This document shows, one piece after another, positions 21,601-32,028 of a stretch of DNA of 35,635 bases (position 1 is its first letter; every line of letters starts with the position of its first letter). This DNA comes from a virus, in the IMG/VR virus record IMGVR_UViG_3300044712_000856, positions 1 to 35,635 of that record, one strand, 5' to 3'. Both the position numbers and the translations under genes were made by a program. The notes beneath the pieces are model-generated. The model was given only the letters and a program-made list of their open reading frames with translations. It made no database searches and was not told the origin of the DNA.

Positions 21601-22205
21601 GTCGGGAAAACTCCGTAGTAACACTTACCCACACATCCGCCCTCATTGATAAACTCAACCTTTCCCTCACCTCTGAGCCATTCGTTTAGCTTTTCCTCTT
21701 TGAGATCGTGGATGTGACCAGGGCTGATTCCGTTATCAACCCATTCAAAGATGCGAATCAACTTACCAGCTCTGCGGGAGTTATTGACAATTTTCTGAGG
21801 ATCTTGCACGTGTTGCAGAACGTTGTAAATCCAGACCTCATCGTATATCCTCTCTTCGTATATCTGATTTTCATCTGCATACATGTCCTCTGCTGCGTGC
21901 TCGATGAGTTTGATTCTGTTCGCCTCATACCTTCCATGTATCCATTGTGGATAGTGTATCGGCTCTATCACAGCAGCTTGTTGGAAGTTCGAGCACTTGA
22001 GGAGTAAAGAATACGCACCACCACCGATGTCGAGTACCGTCTTACCCTCGAGATCAAAATTGTACGGGGTCTTGAGCGTCGGGCTAAGTTTCAAGCCCAT
22101 CTTACGCGCGTATGTGAGTTGCTTGAGTTCTTCATTGAGAGAGTTTACACAATCACCGTGCCAATTCTTTTCCCACTCCTGAGCTGCTTGCCATGTTTGT
22201 AGCAT
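21597..22205 (-). CDS. Class I SAM-dependent methyltransferase
   Basis: A 202-residue protein with motif I V-L-D-I-G-G-G-A-Y-S-L-L at about residues 60-71, a following acidic V-I-E-P at about 84, and D-E-V-W-I-Y-N-V-L-Q-H-V at about 122-133, the motif IV/post-motif region of small-molecule methyltransferases. The target is unknown; sugar O-methylation is a good guess because the same operon encodes a glycosyltransferase. I chose ATG 22205 over the TTG at 22241, which is the -35 box of the promoter. The -10 TATATA ends 7 bases before the ATG with no Shine-Dalgarno site, so the start looks leaderless. Confidence 0.78.
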   Translation of the reverse strand: MLQTWQAAQEWEKNWHGDCVNSLNEELKQLTYARKMGLKLSPTLKTPYNFDLEGKTVLDIGGGAYSLLLKCSNFQQAAVIEPIHYPQWIHGRYEANRIKLIEHAAEDMYADENQIYEERIYDEVWIYNVLQHVQDPQKIVNNSRRAGKLIRIFEWVDNGISPGHIHDLKEEKLNEWLRGEGKVEFINEGGCVGKCYYGVFPT

Positions 22206-22212
22206 ATATCTA

Positions 22213-22241
22213 TATATATGCCCTTCGCTAGGAACTGTCAA
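22213..22241 (-). promoter_or_regulatory. Promoter TTGACA-N17-TATATA for the accessory operon
   Basis: The -35 TTGACA is at 22241-22236 and the -10 TATATA at 22218-22213. It is a near-consensus promoter between a structural gene and the methyltransferase. It would let this operon be expressed apart from the late genes, as in a moron. Confidence 0.7.
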
Positions 22242-22246
22242 CTAGA

Positions 22247-24526
22247 TCATGCTAGACCAAGCCAGGTTTTGAGTGAAGCAATTGCGAGGCCGTTCACAGT
22301 TTTAACACTGACCTTAGCCAGACCATTGATCGTTTTGATTGAGGAGCTACCAATCGTCATCCTCGGATCGACTGAATAGGTGTCCAGAACCGTACCGCCA
22401 ACCGTCACTCTGAACTGGTAAATCTCTCCGTCGTTTGTGATGCTTGTCGCCTGAATACACCACTCAAGTTCGGTATAGTTGTCGGTTGTGATATCTACTG
22501 TATCCGCTGGGTTCTCGTCGTCCTGCATTCTACCAGTGACAAAATTACTCGTAGTTTTCCCACTCGGGGCGGTGAGTAATGCTGTGGTCGCTTCTCCCGA
22601 TGCTGTGATGTTTGCTGATGCAGAGAGCATGATAGCGCCGGGCGTGGTGTAGTACACAACAATCGTAATGTTATCGACACTTACCGTACGCGCCGAGGCG
22701 TTGTTGTTTCGATAACGGAAAGCCACACCAAAATCACTCGCGTTGATATCTGAATAGGCGAGTGCTAAACCCCACATATCAGCGGCACCACCATAACTGT
22801 CCTCTGTCTCAGTTGTCGAGATGTTCGTGCCATCAACTCCGTGATCCGTACCCTGGATCGTTCCGCCCTTGACGAGTTTTAATTCTGTGAGACGGATACC
22901 GGAAGCACTTTGTTTATGCTCTATCTTAACCACAACGCCGACGATGGTAGCGTTTGAGGGGACGGCAGCACTCCAGTTTGTCGCGACGAGGTAGTATGTC
23001 TGCGGGGTCGCACCACCACTACCAGAGAGAGCACTAGTTGCATAGGTATCGTTTGCGACGTCTGCGTTTGATATATTTGTCCAGCCGAGATTGCCTGCAG
23101 AGCTATTCTCTGCAAAAGTTCCTACAGTTGTGAGAGTAGTGTTTCCTGAGACTGGTTGATCAACGTATGACCAAGCCCCATCGGTACTCAATTTATAGTC
23201 AAGCCTGTACTGTCGAGTATATGGGTCGTCGGTCGCATTGATAAGCATTCGCAAGCGCGTGTTTGTTACCTTTGCTCGAGTGATGTTTGTGTCTTGAGAA
23301 GCCAGATAGGTGGCCGTTGTTTCACTCCCATCATCAGCTCGAAAGCGGAAACCCTCGAGTTCAAGAGTGGGGATAACACAATAGAGTGTTGCAGAGAACG
23401 TACACACGCCCGGCGCTGTTGGGGTTCCACTCGGGACTGATGAGAAGTCAAACGTGTCACCTGTAACAAAATCATCTGAGTGAGCGGTGTCGTTTGCAGT
23501 TATAGCCGTGTTGGACATGACGGCTGTGACAGTTCCGTTTCCAGCATTTTTACGGATCGTATAGGTAAAACTTTTCCCAGACGCGGGGGCAGTGGTGACG
23601 TCAGCGTAAATACTCTTGATCTTGAAGTGAGAAACACCAGTCGTTAAACTTATCTCAGATGCACTAAATGCCGTATCGCGCCTCATCCAACTCGAGTAGT
23701 TCGTCGCCGATACAGAACCACCAGCGGAGTAGCTACTTGCTAAAATACTGTTTCCGTCAGTAGTTGGAGAGAAGAGAGAACCAATACCTATGTCCCTCGA
23801 TGACATTGATGTGTTAGCCAAACACCTGATAGAGACTCTGTCTCCAGCCGCAATAGTTACACTCAGACCAGTAATGTTTGCACTTGTGTTCGTTCCCGTA
23901 ATGCTGACAATACTTGAGGCATTCTCGACACCGTTCACATAAAAACTGAATTGTAGAGAGTTACCAACACCGGGAGCTGTTGGCGAGTCAGCATAGAGAG
24001 CGTCAAGAGTTCCCCCATGCGGGAAAACCGTCTCCATTTTTTTGTTGAGAATGGTAAGTGTTTCACCTCGGTCAGTTGCTACCGGGAAGTATTGAGTGGT
24101 GAATCCTGTATTAGTTGTCCCAGAAACAAACAAAACATCCTTATTGCTCGAGGTAGTATCAAAGTCAAAAGAGAATGTTATAGATGTCGCGGTTGGGGTT
24201 CCAGTCGGCACTACCTTCAAGTTGACATAGTCCCCTGCTGCGACTGAGAAGCTGTTTGTAGTGTCCGTTGCGGTCGTAGCACTATCGGATATGGTGATCG
24301 TTGTGGTTTGAGCTGACCCGTTTTTTGTAAATGTAAGCGTGTAGTTTTTACCTGATCCCGGAGTCGCCCCGAGTGTTGCGGTGAGGTTTTTTATCGTCCC
24401 AGCAGCAGAAAAACGATGTAAGACGGAGCTATCAGATGCATATGTAGAAGAGGTGCTACAAAATAGAAGGTACGCAGTGTTACTACTGGACAGAGCAGCT
24501 AGAGAGCCGTGAATTGGTTTGCGCAT
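22247..24526 (-). CDS. Large Ser/Thr-rich beta-structured virion protein (759 aa)
   Basis: Repeating beta-sandwich units of about 120 residues run through residues 30-390. Each carries a similar segment, for example Y-T-L-T-F-T-K-N-G-S, L-Q-F-S-F-Y-V-N-G-V and F-T-Y-T-I-R-K-N-A-G, followed by a T-P-T-A/S-P-G pattern. Residues about 400-620 form further beta domains (F-R-A-D-D-G-S-E-T-T-A-T-Y-L). A short repeated C-terminal tail has K-T-I-N-G-L-A, K-T-V-N-G-L-A and K-T-W-L-G-L-A. It is exceptionally rich in Ser, Thr and Asn. No signal peptide. Location next to the collagen-like fibre suggests a head fibre or appendage; enzyme function is not evident. Confidence 0.6.
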   Translation of the reverse strand: MRKPIHGSLAALSSSNTAYLLFCSTSSTYASDSSVLHRFSAAGTIKNLTATLGATPGSGKNYTLTFTKNGSAQTTTITISDSATTATDTTNSFSVAAGDYVNLKVVPTGTPTATSITFSFDFDTTSSNKDVLFVSGTTNTGFTTQYFPVATDRGETLTILNKKMETVFPHGGTLDALYADSPTAPGVGNSLQFSFYVNGVENASSIVSITGTNTSANITGLSVTIAAGDRVSIRCLANTSMSSRDIGIGSLFSPTTDGNSILASSYSAGGSVSATNYSSWMRRDTAFSASEISLTTGVSHFKIKSIYADVTTAPASGKSFTYTIRKNAGNGTVTAVMSNTAITANDTAHSDDFVTGDTFDFSSVPSGTPTAPGVCTFSATLYCVIPTLELEGFRFRADDGSETTATYLASQDTNITRAKVTNTRLRMLINATDDPYTRQYRLDYKLSTDGAWSYVDQPVSGNTTLTTVGTFAENSSAGNLGWTNISNADVANDTYATSALSGSGGATPQTYYLVATNWSAAVPSNATIVGVVVKIEHKQSASGIRLTELKLVKGGTIQGTDHGVDGTNISTTETEDSYGGAADMWGLALAYSDINASDFGVAFRYRNNNASARTVSVDNITIVVYYTTPGAIMLSASANITASGEATTALLTAPSGKTTSNFVTGRMQDDENPADTVDITTDNYTELEWCIQATSITNDGEIYQFRVTVGGTVLDTYSVDPRMTIGSSSIKTINGLAKVSVKTVNGLAIASLKTWLGLA

Positions 24527-24544
24527 ACATATCCAATTTGCAGA

Positions 24545-26486
<1,942 letters not shown>

Positions 26487-26497
<11 letters not shown>

Positions 26498-26840
26498 CTT
26501 CGATCCTCCTCGTTACATCTGGACGAACTCGAAGTGTCTGTAAAATAGTCGATTGGATGATGCCGTCTTTTTTGGTTTGAATGTCCCACCAGTAGGTACC
26601 GGGTTTGAGTTCGCTTGTCTCGTCGGCAGTAAAAGAGACAATCGTTATCCCATTCGTAGGGTCAGAATGATCGGTTAGCTCGGTTTGCAACGCAGCCTCT
26701 TCGTCAGTCTGCTGAGTGTTGCGTTTGGCCGTGAAAAATACCTCAGTATCAGTAAGGTCAATCGCGTCTCCGTTTTCGTCGGTGATCGTTACCTCAATAC
26801 TGAAGTCATCACCGCGGACTATATCAAATGCTGCTGACAT
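26487..26840 (-). CDS. Small beta-sandwich virion protein, fibre adaptor candidate
   Basis: A 117-residue protein of Ig-like or baseplate-upper-protein (BppU N-terminal) character: [15 protein letters not shown], then [13 protein letters not shown], and G-T-Y-W-W-D-I-Q. Such domains commonly link fibres to phage particles. Its stop overlaps the collagen-like fibre gene start by 11 bases, so the two are co-translated and probably bind each other. A perfect TATAAT hexamer lies six bases before the ATG, with no Shine-Dalgarno site nearby. Confidence 0.65.
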
Positions 26841-26846
26841 ATTTTT

Positions 26847-26852
26847 ATTATA
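26847..26852 (-). promoter_or_regulatory. -10 hexamer TATAAT, six bases before the adaptor ATG
   Basis: A consensus -10 box between portal and adaptor genes, with spacing TATAAT-N6-ATG. It would start a transcript on the ATG and switch on the fibre genes separately from the portal. No -35 is clear. Confidence 0.55.
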
Positions 26853-26855
26853 TCC

Positions 26856-28973
26856 TTATCCTGCCACTGGTAACAGCGCACACCGGCAGTTCGGGTGTAG
26901 GGGTGGGTGCTCCACGTTCTCGTAGTTTGTACCAAGTCTCCCACCTTCGTTGCCTGTAATTCCTTGACCAAGTTTTGCAAAGTCCTCATCAAGCCCTATC
27001 ACGATACCATCAAACGAGTTACAAAACTCACACGCATCAGCTTCCGCAGACCATTCCTTGGCGTTGACGAGCGGAGACTGGCGATACGCCTCAAGCGTTC
27101 CCTCGTTACTTGCGGCCAGGCTTTCCGTGCGGGCAATGCGCTCAGCGCGGACATTGGTCGCCTCTTCGTACACTACCTGGATACGCTTACGCAGTTGATC
27201 GACCGACTCACCCTGTGAGATTCCCTCGCCTATGGTGTCCGTGATGCTTGCAATCGTGTCGTCGTTCGTCGCGCGTGCCATCTTATCAATGCGCTCGTGT
27301 ACATAGCGTTGGATCTCTTCTGTAATGGAGAACTGAGTGGCGGTGTCGTTTGCAACCTCGAGTGCGTAAAGTGCAGCTGCCTTCATAAGCTCTTGACCCA
27401 TGGGAAGCAAGGTTCCCATGATCCGCTGTTGAGATGCGTCGACGTCAAAATACCAGTTATGGAGGGTATCCTTTTTGTTTTTCCCGAGGATCTGCTTGAG
27501 CTGAGTATTGAATTCACCGATGAAGAAACGGAGGTACTTCTTTTCCCATACGTTTTGTGTGTCAAACAGCATCTTTTTGAATACATCAATCTGTAGCTGT
27601 CTTACTTCTTTTTTTTTTACACTCTTGCCAGAGGTATCAGGTGGCATGTCTGCGGGAGGCATGTCCGCCGGGGGAGTATCATTCGATTGGGTATCCCCTT
27701 GGTTAGCAGCGGCGGCGGCATTATCTGCGGCAGTTTGTGCAGCTTGATCTGCGGCGGCCTGATCAGCGGCAGCTTTATCCTCAGCGGCACCGATGGGGTC
27801 TTCAAGCATGGGAACCATGTTGATTGGCTGGTAGAGTATGTCGCCACCAGGGATAGGTTCAAGGTCGCGCTTCAAACGTATCTCGTTCTTTGTTTCCCAC
27901 TTATCCACAGATGCAATGTCCTCAGCGAGTTCCTGATCAACCGTTTTGTACACGGTGTTCTTGTACTCGAGAGTAAATTGATCGCCCCAAAGGGGGAGTA
28001 GGAAGGCGGCTAGGTGGTCAGTGAGACGATCCCACTGAGGGACAGTAATATTCTCTCGAAACATCTCACGACTCTCGCGGGCATTGTTGAGGGTCACGCC
28101 TTCCGAGATACCGAGCATTGTTTTACTCACGCGAAACATCATCATGATGTCATCGCGGGTCATTTCTTTGAGCTCTTTTAGGGCAACTTCTTGTAGCTCC
28201 ATACCGATTTTTTGGAACTCAATGCCGTCGGTTCCTTTGATCATGAGCGTCTTACCGGCGTTTGCTGTACCTGAGTACTGCTCCTTGAATTGACGCTTGA
28301 CTGACGCAAACTGCTCCTCGGTGATCGTACCCTTGATGGTGACAATTCCAGACGGTCGACCAGAGTTATACATCGAGTTACGTGTCCAGTCGGCGGCATA
28401 GTCCTCGGTCTGGATGTAGATTTTTGCAGCTTGCACCGGTCCGAGGCCGTAGTTGGGATCGTAGGGGTTAGGGAGTTTGTGGTGTAGTATCTCTTCTTTA
28501 TCAAACGGAACTTTTACACCACCCGGCTTAGTAAGCACATACCCCGACACTTCTCCATCTTTATCAAGCACCACCTCCATGCAGTCCGGTCGAATCAAGT
28601 AAATCTCTTTTGGCTTGAGGGTCTTGTTGCCCCTCACAATGTACCAATAGGACTCACCCATCAGGTTCATGAATGTGAAGTGCATTTCGAGAAACTGGAA
28701 TTGTGATGCGTTGGGGTTTGGCCGACGCATGAGCTTGAGAAAGTCATGGTTTGTCACTGACTCATCATTCCGCTGTACGTCGAACTCAATCTTAGCGGCT
28801 GACTCAGCGATAGCGGTCACCACGGTATACACAACTCGTGTGTACTGGTTGATAAGGTCTGTCTTACTCCACTGCCCTGGAATTGACCAGCTCCACAACC
28901 CAGCAGCAGATTGACCGGATGAGGAGAATAACTTGCCAATCGAGGTACGGAGGGAGCGGAGGGAAAATCTCAT
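26856..28973 (-). CDS. Portal protein fused to MuF-type head morphogenesis protein
   Basis: A 705-residue fusion. Residues about 1-400 are an HK97-type portal (W-S-I-P-G-Q-W-S-K-T-D-L, then M-F-R-V-S-K-T-M-L-G-I-S). Residues about 405-470 are an Ala/Gln/Pro-rich linker with A-D-M-P-P repeats. The C-terminal part has the SPP1 gp7 / Mu gpF signature: A-R-T-E-S-L-A-A-S-N-E-G, C-E-F-C and a final H-P-N-C-R-C. The portal forms the dodecameric DNA gate; MuF proteins enter the head or help ejection. Usually these are separate genes. TAAGAT six bases upstream of the ATG and lack of a Shine-Dalgarno site suggest a leaderless start. Confidence 0.9.
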   Translation of the reverse strand: MRFSLRSLRTSIGKLFSSSGQSAAGLWSWSIPGQWSKTDLINQYTRVVYTVVTAIAESAAKIEFDVQRNDESVTNHDFLKLMRRPNPNASQFQFLEMHFTFMNLMGESYWYIVRGNKTLKPKEIYLIRPDCMEVVLDKDGEVSGYVLTKPGGVKVPFDKEEILHHKLPNPYDPNYGLGPVQAAKIYIQTEDYAADWTRNSMYNSGRPSGIVTIKGTITEEQFASVKRQFKEQYSGTANAGKTLMIKGTDGIEFQKIGMELQEVALKELKEMTRDDIMMMFRVSKTMLGISEGVTLNNARESREMFRENITVPQWDRLTDHLAAFLLPLWGDQFTLEYKNTVYKTVDQELAEDIASVDKWETKNEIRLKRDLEPIPGGDILYQPINMVPMLEDPIGAAEDKAAADQAAADQAAQTAADNAAAAANQGDTQSNDTPPADMPPADMPPDTSGKSVKKKEVRQLQIDVFKKMLFDTQNVWEKKYLRFFIGEFNTQLKQILGKNKKDTLHNWYFDVDASQQRIMGTLLPMGQELMKAAALYALEVANDTATQFSITEEIQRYVHERIDKMARATNDDTIASITDTIGEGISQGESVDQLRKRIQVVYEEATNVRAERIARTESLAASNEGTLEAYRQSPLVNAKEWSAEADACEFCNSFDGIVIGLDEDFAKLGQGITGNEGGRLGTNYENVEHPPLHPNCRCALLPVAG

Positions 28974-28979
28974 AATACT

Positions 28980-28985
28980 ATCTTA
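28980..28985 (-). promoter_or_regulatory. -10 hexamer TAAGAT, six bases before the portal ATG
   Basis: TAnnnT with the same N6 spacing as the other putative leaderless starts, in the 23-base gap after the terminase gene. No -35 is clear. Confidence 0.35.
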
Positions 28986-28996
28986 GCACAATTGGA

Positions 28997-30292
28997 TTAA
29001 ACAAATGAGAACTCAAACGCGTTGCTCTTGATCATGCGCACGCACATTTCGAGTGCGTCCAATACGTCGAGAAACTCCGTGTTCGGGTAGTCTTGCATGT
29101 GCTCCCACAAAATACCTTCTCCCTTGAAAAGTATCTGGCCGGTGTTGATATAAGGCTCGAGACTTTCAATACGTTCTTCTTTGGATCGCTTCTGCTGAAT
29201 ACCTTCGAACGGGATATAGCGCCCCTCGGCCTTACTCTTTGCCTCGATCACACTCAAAAAATAACTCTGGAACTGGATAGCTTCAATGCCAAACCTCTGG
29301 AAAAGATACTGTAGATTGAATATCCTACGGATCGACTCGTCTGGCTTGAGATGCTCACCGATGGCCTCAACCTCATACATCTGACCAGCATCGTCTACAG
29401 CCAACACAATCGCCGACGTGAGACTCCCCTTTTTCGTCTTACCAAGCGCCGGGTCGAGAGTACCGAAGTACTTGAGTTTTGTGGGAGGGGGGAGAGCATC
29501 GTACTTTTTTGGCTTGAAGTAAGTAAACTCGTTCTCAGCTGGGAACTCGACTAGGTAGTAGCGTTTCCAGTCCTTGCTTGTGGTTTGCGACTTCTTCTCC
29601 TCGAGCTCCTTTTGTGTGTACCGGCCTTCAGCAATCGCCTGGTCAAGTCCGATCCTCACCTTTTTGTACAGATCATTTTTGTAGGCATCCGCAAATACAC
29701 TCCCTTCGATACAGTTACCCGACTGGATGAGTTTCCCCCACCCACGATTCCCCTCCGGCATACGCACGATCTTACTAAACTGCTCCTTGTGGCGGATAAG
29801 ACCAGCCTCCTCGAGCACAACCACATCACCGCCCTCGCCAACTACACCCTCACCTTCCTTTGATACGTTCCTGCTGTCGACTGAGGTGATGTAGATCCAG
29901 CCACCACTTGCCCATCGCAGCTTGTCCTTGGACATGCTCACCTTGAGCTTTTCCACATCTGAGAGGTCGAGGTTGATCAAACCCTGGTAGAGAATGGGGT
30001 GATCAGCCACATGCGCAACGATGTACTCCATGATTTTGCGTGCTTTGTCTTCACTCCCGGCGACAATGGGTATTTTGAGGTTCTCGAACACCGCAAGGTA
30101 AATAAGCCCAAGCGCCAACACATCACTCTTGCCATAGCGGGTGGGAGCAGACAGCCACAGCCACTTAATATCCAAACGGATAACATCAATAAATATCTCA
30201 GCCTGGCCGTCCGTCAGTTCATACGGTTGGCCGCTGGCGTTTTTGAAGTACGTCCTAACTATCGCTTTGATTTCGGTTATCGTTTGTTTCAT
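28997..30292 (-). CDS. terL: Terminase large subunit (TerL)
   Basis: A 431-residue packaging motor. The ATPase domain has a Walker A-like S-A-P-T-R-Y-G-K-S-D at residues 48-57 and Walker B G-D-V-V-V-L-E-E with the catalytic Glu at about 151-152. A nuclease domain starts near residue 265, with T-L-D-P-A at Asp270 and a later acidic cluster (Y-E-V-E-A-I). It cuts concatemers and drives DNA into the prohead through the portal. It overlaps the small subunit gene by 38 bases. Confidence 0.9.
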   Translation of the reverse strand: MKQTITEIKAIVRTYFKNASGQPYELTDGQAEIFIDVIRLDIKWLWLSAPTRYGKSDVLALGLIYLAVFENLKIPIVAGSEDKARKIMEYIVAHVADHPILYQGLINLDLSDVEKLKVSMSKDKLRWASGGWIYITSVDSRNVSKEGEGVVGEGGDVVVLEEAGLIRHKEQFSKIVRMPEGNRGWGKLIQSGNCIEGSVFADAYKNDLYKKVRIGLDQAIAEGRYTQKELEEKKSQTTSKDWKRYYLVEFPAENEFTYFKPKKYDALPPPTKLKYFGTLDPALGKTKKGSLTSAIVLAVDDAGQMYEVEAIGEHLKPDESIRRIFNLQYLFQRFGIEAIQFQSYFLSVIEAKSKAEGRYIPFEGIQQKRSKEERIESLEPYINTGQILFKGEGILWEHMQDYPNTEFLDVLDALEMCVRMIKSNAFEFSFV

Positions 30293-30797
30293 TGATTCCG
30301 TGAGCTTGTGCGATTAACCTGACAACATCTCGGGTACTCGCCAATACTTCCAAGCTGCCCGTTAGGCTGACCTCTTGCACGTCCTTGAGTTTCCCTTTGA
30401 GTTTCAATGCAATCTCGAGCGCCTTGTTTCTAGCGCTAGCGTCCATGTGTTCGCGACCGTTTTTGCCATAGAGTCTCGTCGCTTCCAAGTTTCGAGCTAA
30501 TACCGTCGCGAGATAAGCGTCACCAAGCCCAGCCTCGTCTAACAAATTATCCATATGTATGTCCAACTTTGTCAAATTGTCCCATCCTATGGTTCTAGCC
30601 GTGTCGTATGTTCTTTTTTGCCCTTCATCCATATCAGCTACAGCCATGCCAATGGGAAAGTCTGGGTAGTATCCAACCAGTGCCGCCCTCGTTGCGTTCC
30701 CGTCAACCATGTACTCACGTAGCCAAGTCTTTTGTTTCAAAGTCAGCTCGCGTTTTTTCTGTTCAGCTGGTGGTTGTGTTTGTGTGTCTTCTGGCAT
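30255..30797 (-). CDS. terS: Terminase small subunit (TerS)
   Basis: A 180-residue helical protein. An N-terminal helix-turn-helix (L-T-L-K-Q-K-T-W-L-R-E-Y-M-V-D-G-N-A-T-R-A-A-L-V-G-Y) is typical of DNA-binding TerS proteins. A central oligomerisation region and a C-terminal helical tail for TerL contact follow. It recognises the packaging start; a G-rich repeat region directly upstream is the best candidate site. The ATG lacks a Shine-Dalgarno site. Confidence 0.82.
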   Translation of the reverse strand: MPEDTQTQPPAEQKKRELTLKQKTWLREYMVDGNATRAALVGYYPDFPIGMAVADMDEGQKRTYDTARTIGWDNLTKLDIHMDNLLDEAGLGDAYLATVLARNLEATRLYGKNGREHMDASARNKALEIALKLKGKLKDVQEVSLTGSLEVLASTRDVVRLIAQAHGINETNDNRNQSDS

Positions 30798-31017
30798 ATA
30801 TCATGTGTAAGGAGTGTGTACCACTCCCCTCTCCCCTACTTCGCCCATGTACCCCTCTGTTACCCGAGTGACTCCTGTGCTCACCTCTCCCCTACCCCAC
30901 TCGGTATACCCTCTCGTCTCGAGGAAAAATGCAAATAACATTTTGTACCCCTCTCGGATCGGTGGGGGAGTGCTTTGGAAGTCAAAATCTACACTTTCGG
31001 GAATTATGCGGTAATTC
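30798..31017. repeat. G-rich repeat region beside terS, candidate packaging site
   Basis: A 220-base gene-free region. On the plus strand CCTCTCCCCTAC occurs exactly at 30828-30839 and 30884-30895. GTACCCCTCT occurs at 30849-30858 and 30945-30954, with further imperfect copies near 30818 and 30904. Hairpins lie at both ends: GGAGTG-N5-CACTCC (30811-30827) and GGAATTA-N5-TAATTCC (31000-31018). Neither is followed by a T run, so they are not ordinary terminators. Phage pac sites often lie in or beside terS. The G-rich strand is minus. Confidence 0.45.
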
Positions 31018-32019
31018 CTATGAGTGGTGACTGAGCGATCCAAAGTACTCCTTTACTGTTTTGATTATGTACTCAATCTCTTCATTCGTCAGAAGGTCAT
31101 AGAATGGCAGGCTCACCGTTTTCTTGAATGCCTCCTCAACCGATTCCTTTCCGTACATTACGACGTCCTTGAATGGGGTCATCAGGTGCAACGGTTTGAA
31201 GTGAACATTGCACTCGATCCCGTTCTTTTTCATGTATTCAAGGAAGTAATCACGCTGAGGGACGTCAATGCGGTAGAGGTAGTCTGAGTGCTCCGGGCTT
31301 TGAGCTGGATGTTCGTCGTTTCCAAGTTCAGACGTATACCACCGGGCAATTCCGCGCCGGCGCTCATTCGTCTCATCTAATCGTTTTAACTGCTCCAAAG
31401 CAATAGCTGCCTGCAAATTGGTGTAATGCAATTTATGACCCAGGTCAACCACGTCATAATCCCATAGACTCTTGTACTGATCTGCGGTGCGGCCGTAGGT
31501 TGTCTGCTGCTTTGCCCACTCTGCGAACTCTTTATCGTCCGTTGCGATAGCCCCCCCGTCGGCACTTCCCACGGTTTTGGTGGGGTAGAACGAGAAACAC
31601 ACGGACAGATCATCAAGCATGTACCGCTTCTTCATTGTCGAGAACTGATCTCGGCGGAGCTCGTGCGCGCTATCAAACACACTTGAGCCGGATATCTGAT
31701 AATGAGAACCGACCCAATCAGTGCGCATATCAAACGCAACATTCATTCCGGCCTCGTGTGCAGCGTCGTAGACAAGGGGAACGGTCATCGAAGGGATAAA
31801 AATATTTGTCCGTCCTTTATGAACACGCTCCCATTTGAGTGATAGAAACAGCGCGGAGGTACAAGAACTTGTAGCAACAACATACTTCGCTCCCAAATAA
31901 GCAGCTAATTCGTTTTCGAACTCGGTGACCACACTACCCAAGCCGATCATGCCACTCTCAAACAGGGGCTTGATCTGTTCGTAGGCCTTGCCGAGGTTGA
32001 TTTTTTTGAATGGAATCAT
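31018..32019 (-). CDS. DegT/DnrJ/EryC1-type sugar aminotransferase (FdtB/QdtB-like)
   Basis: A 333-residue PLP enzyme of the sugar aminotransferase family. The PLP Lys is K148 in F-Y-P-T-K-T-V-G-S-A-D-G-G. The family D-x-x-H is D-S-A-H at 116-119, and the phosphate-binding segment T-S-S-C-T-S-A-L lies at about 50-57. Family members transfer an amino group from glutamate to a keto-sugar nucleotide; FdtB and QdtB act at C3 of a 6-deoxyhexose. Its neighbour carries an FdtA-like domain, which would make the 3-keto substrate. It is somewhat shorter than usual (about 370). AGGGGGT lies 7 bases before the ATG. Confidence 0.82.
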   Translation of the reverse strand: MIPFKKINLGKAYEQIKPLFESGMIGLGSVVTEFENELAAYLGAKYVVATSSCTSALFLSLKWERVHKGRTNIFIPSMTVPLVYDAAHEAGMNVAFDMRTDWVGSHYQISGSSVFDSAHELRRDQFSTMKKRYMLDDLSVCFSFYPTKTVGSADGGAIATDDKEFAEWAKQQTTYGRTADQYKSLWDYDVVDLGHKLHYTNLQAAIALEQLKRLDETNERRRGIARWYTSELGNDEHPAQSPEHSDYLYRIDVPQRDYFLEYMKKNGIECNVHFKPLHLMTPFKDVVMYGKESVEEAFKKTVSLPFYDLLTNEEIEYIIKTVKEYFGSLSHHS

Positions 32020-32028
32020 ATAAACCCC

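Noticed and set aside
22206-22241. TTG start that would extend the methyltransferase by 12 residues
   Set aside because: The TTG is the first half of the TTGACA -35 box, and transcription would begin after it.
31000-31018. Hairpin after the aminotransferase as a terminator
   Set aside because: The GGAATTA/TAATTCC stem is AT-rich and not followed by a T run, so only an inverted repeat is claimed.
30801-31043. 80-codon frame in the terS upstream gap
   Set aside because: It is made of the G-rich repeats, has no ribosome site and overlaps the aminotransferase end. The repeats fit a non-coding signal better.
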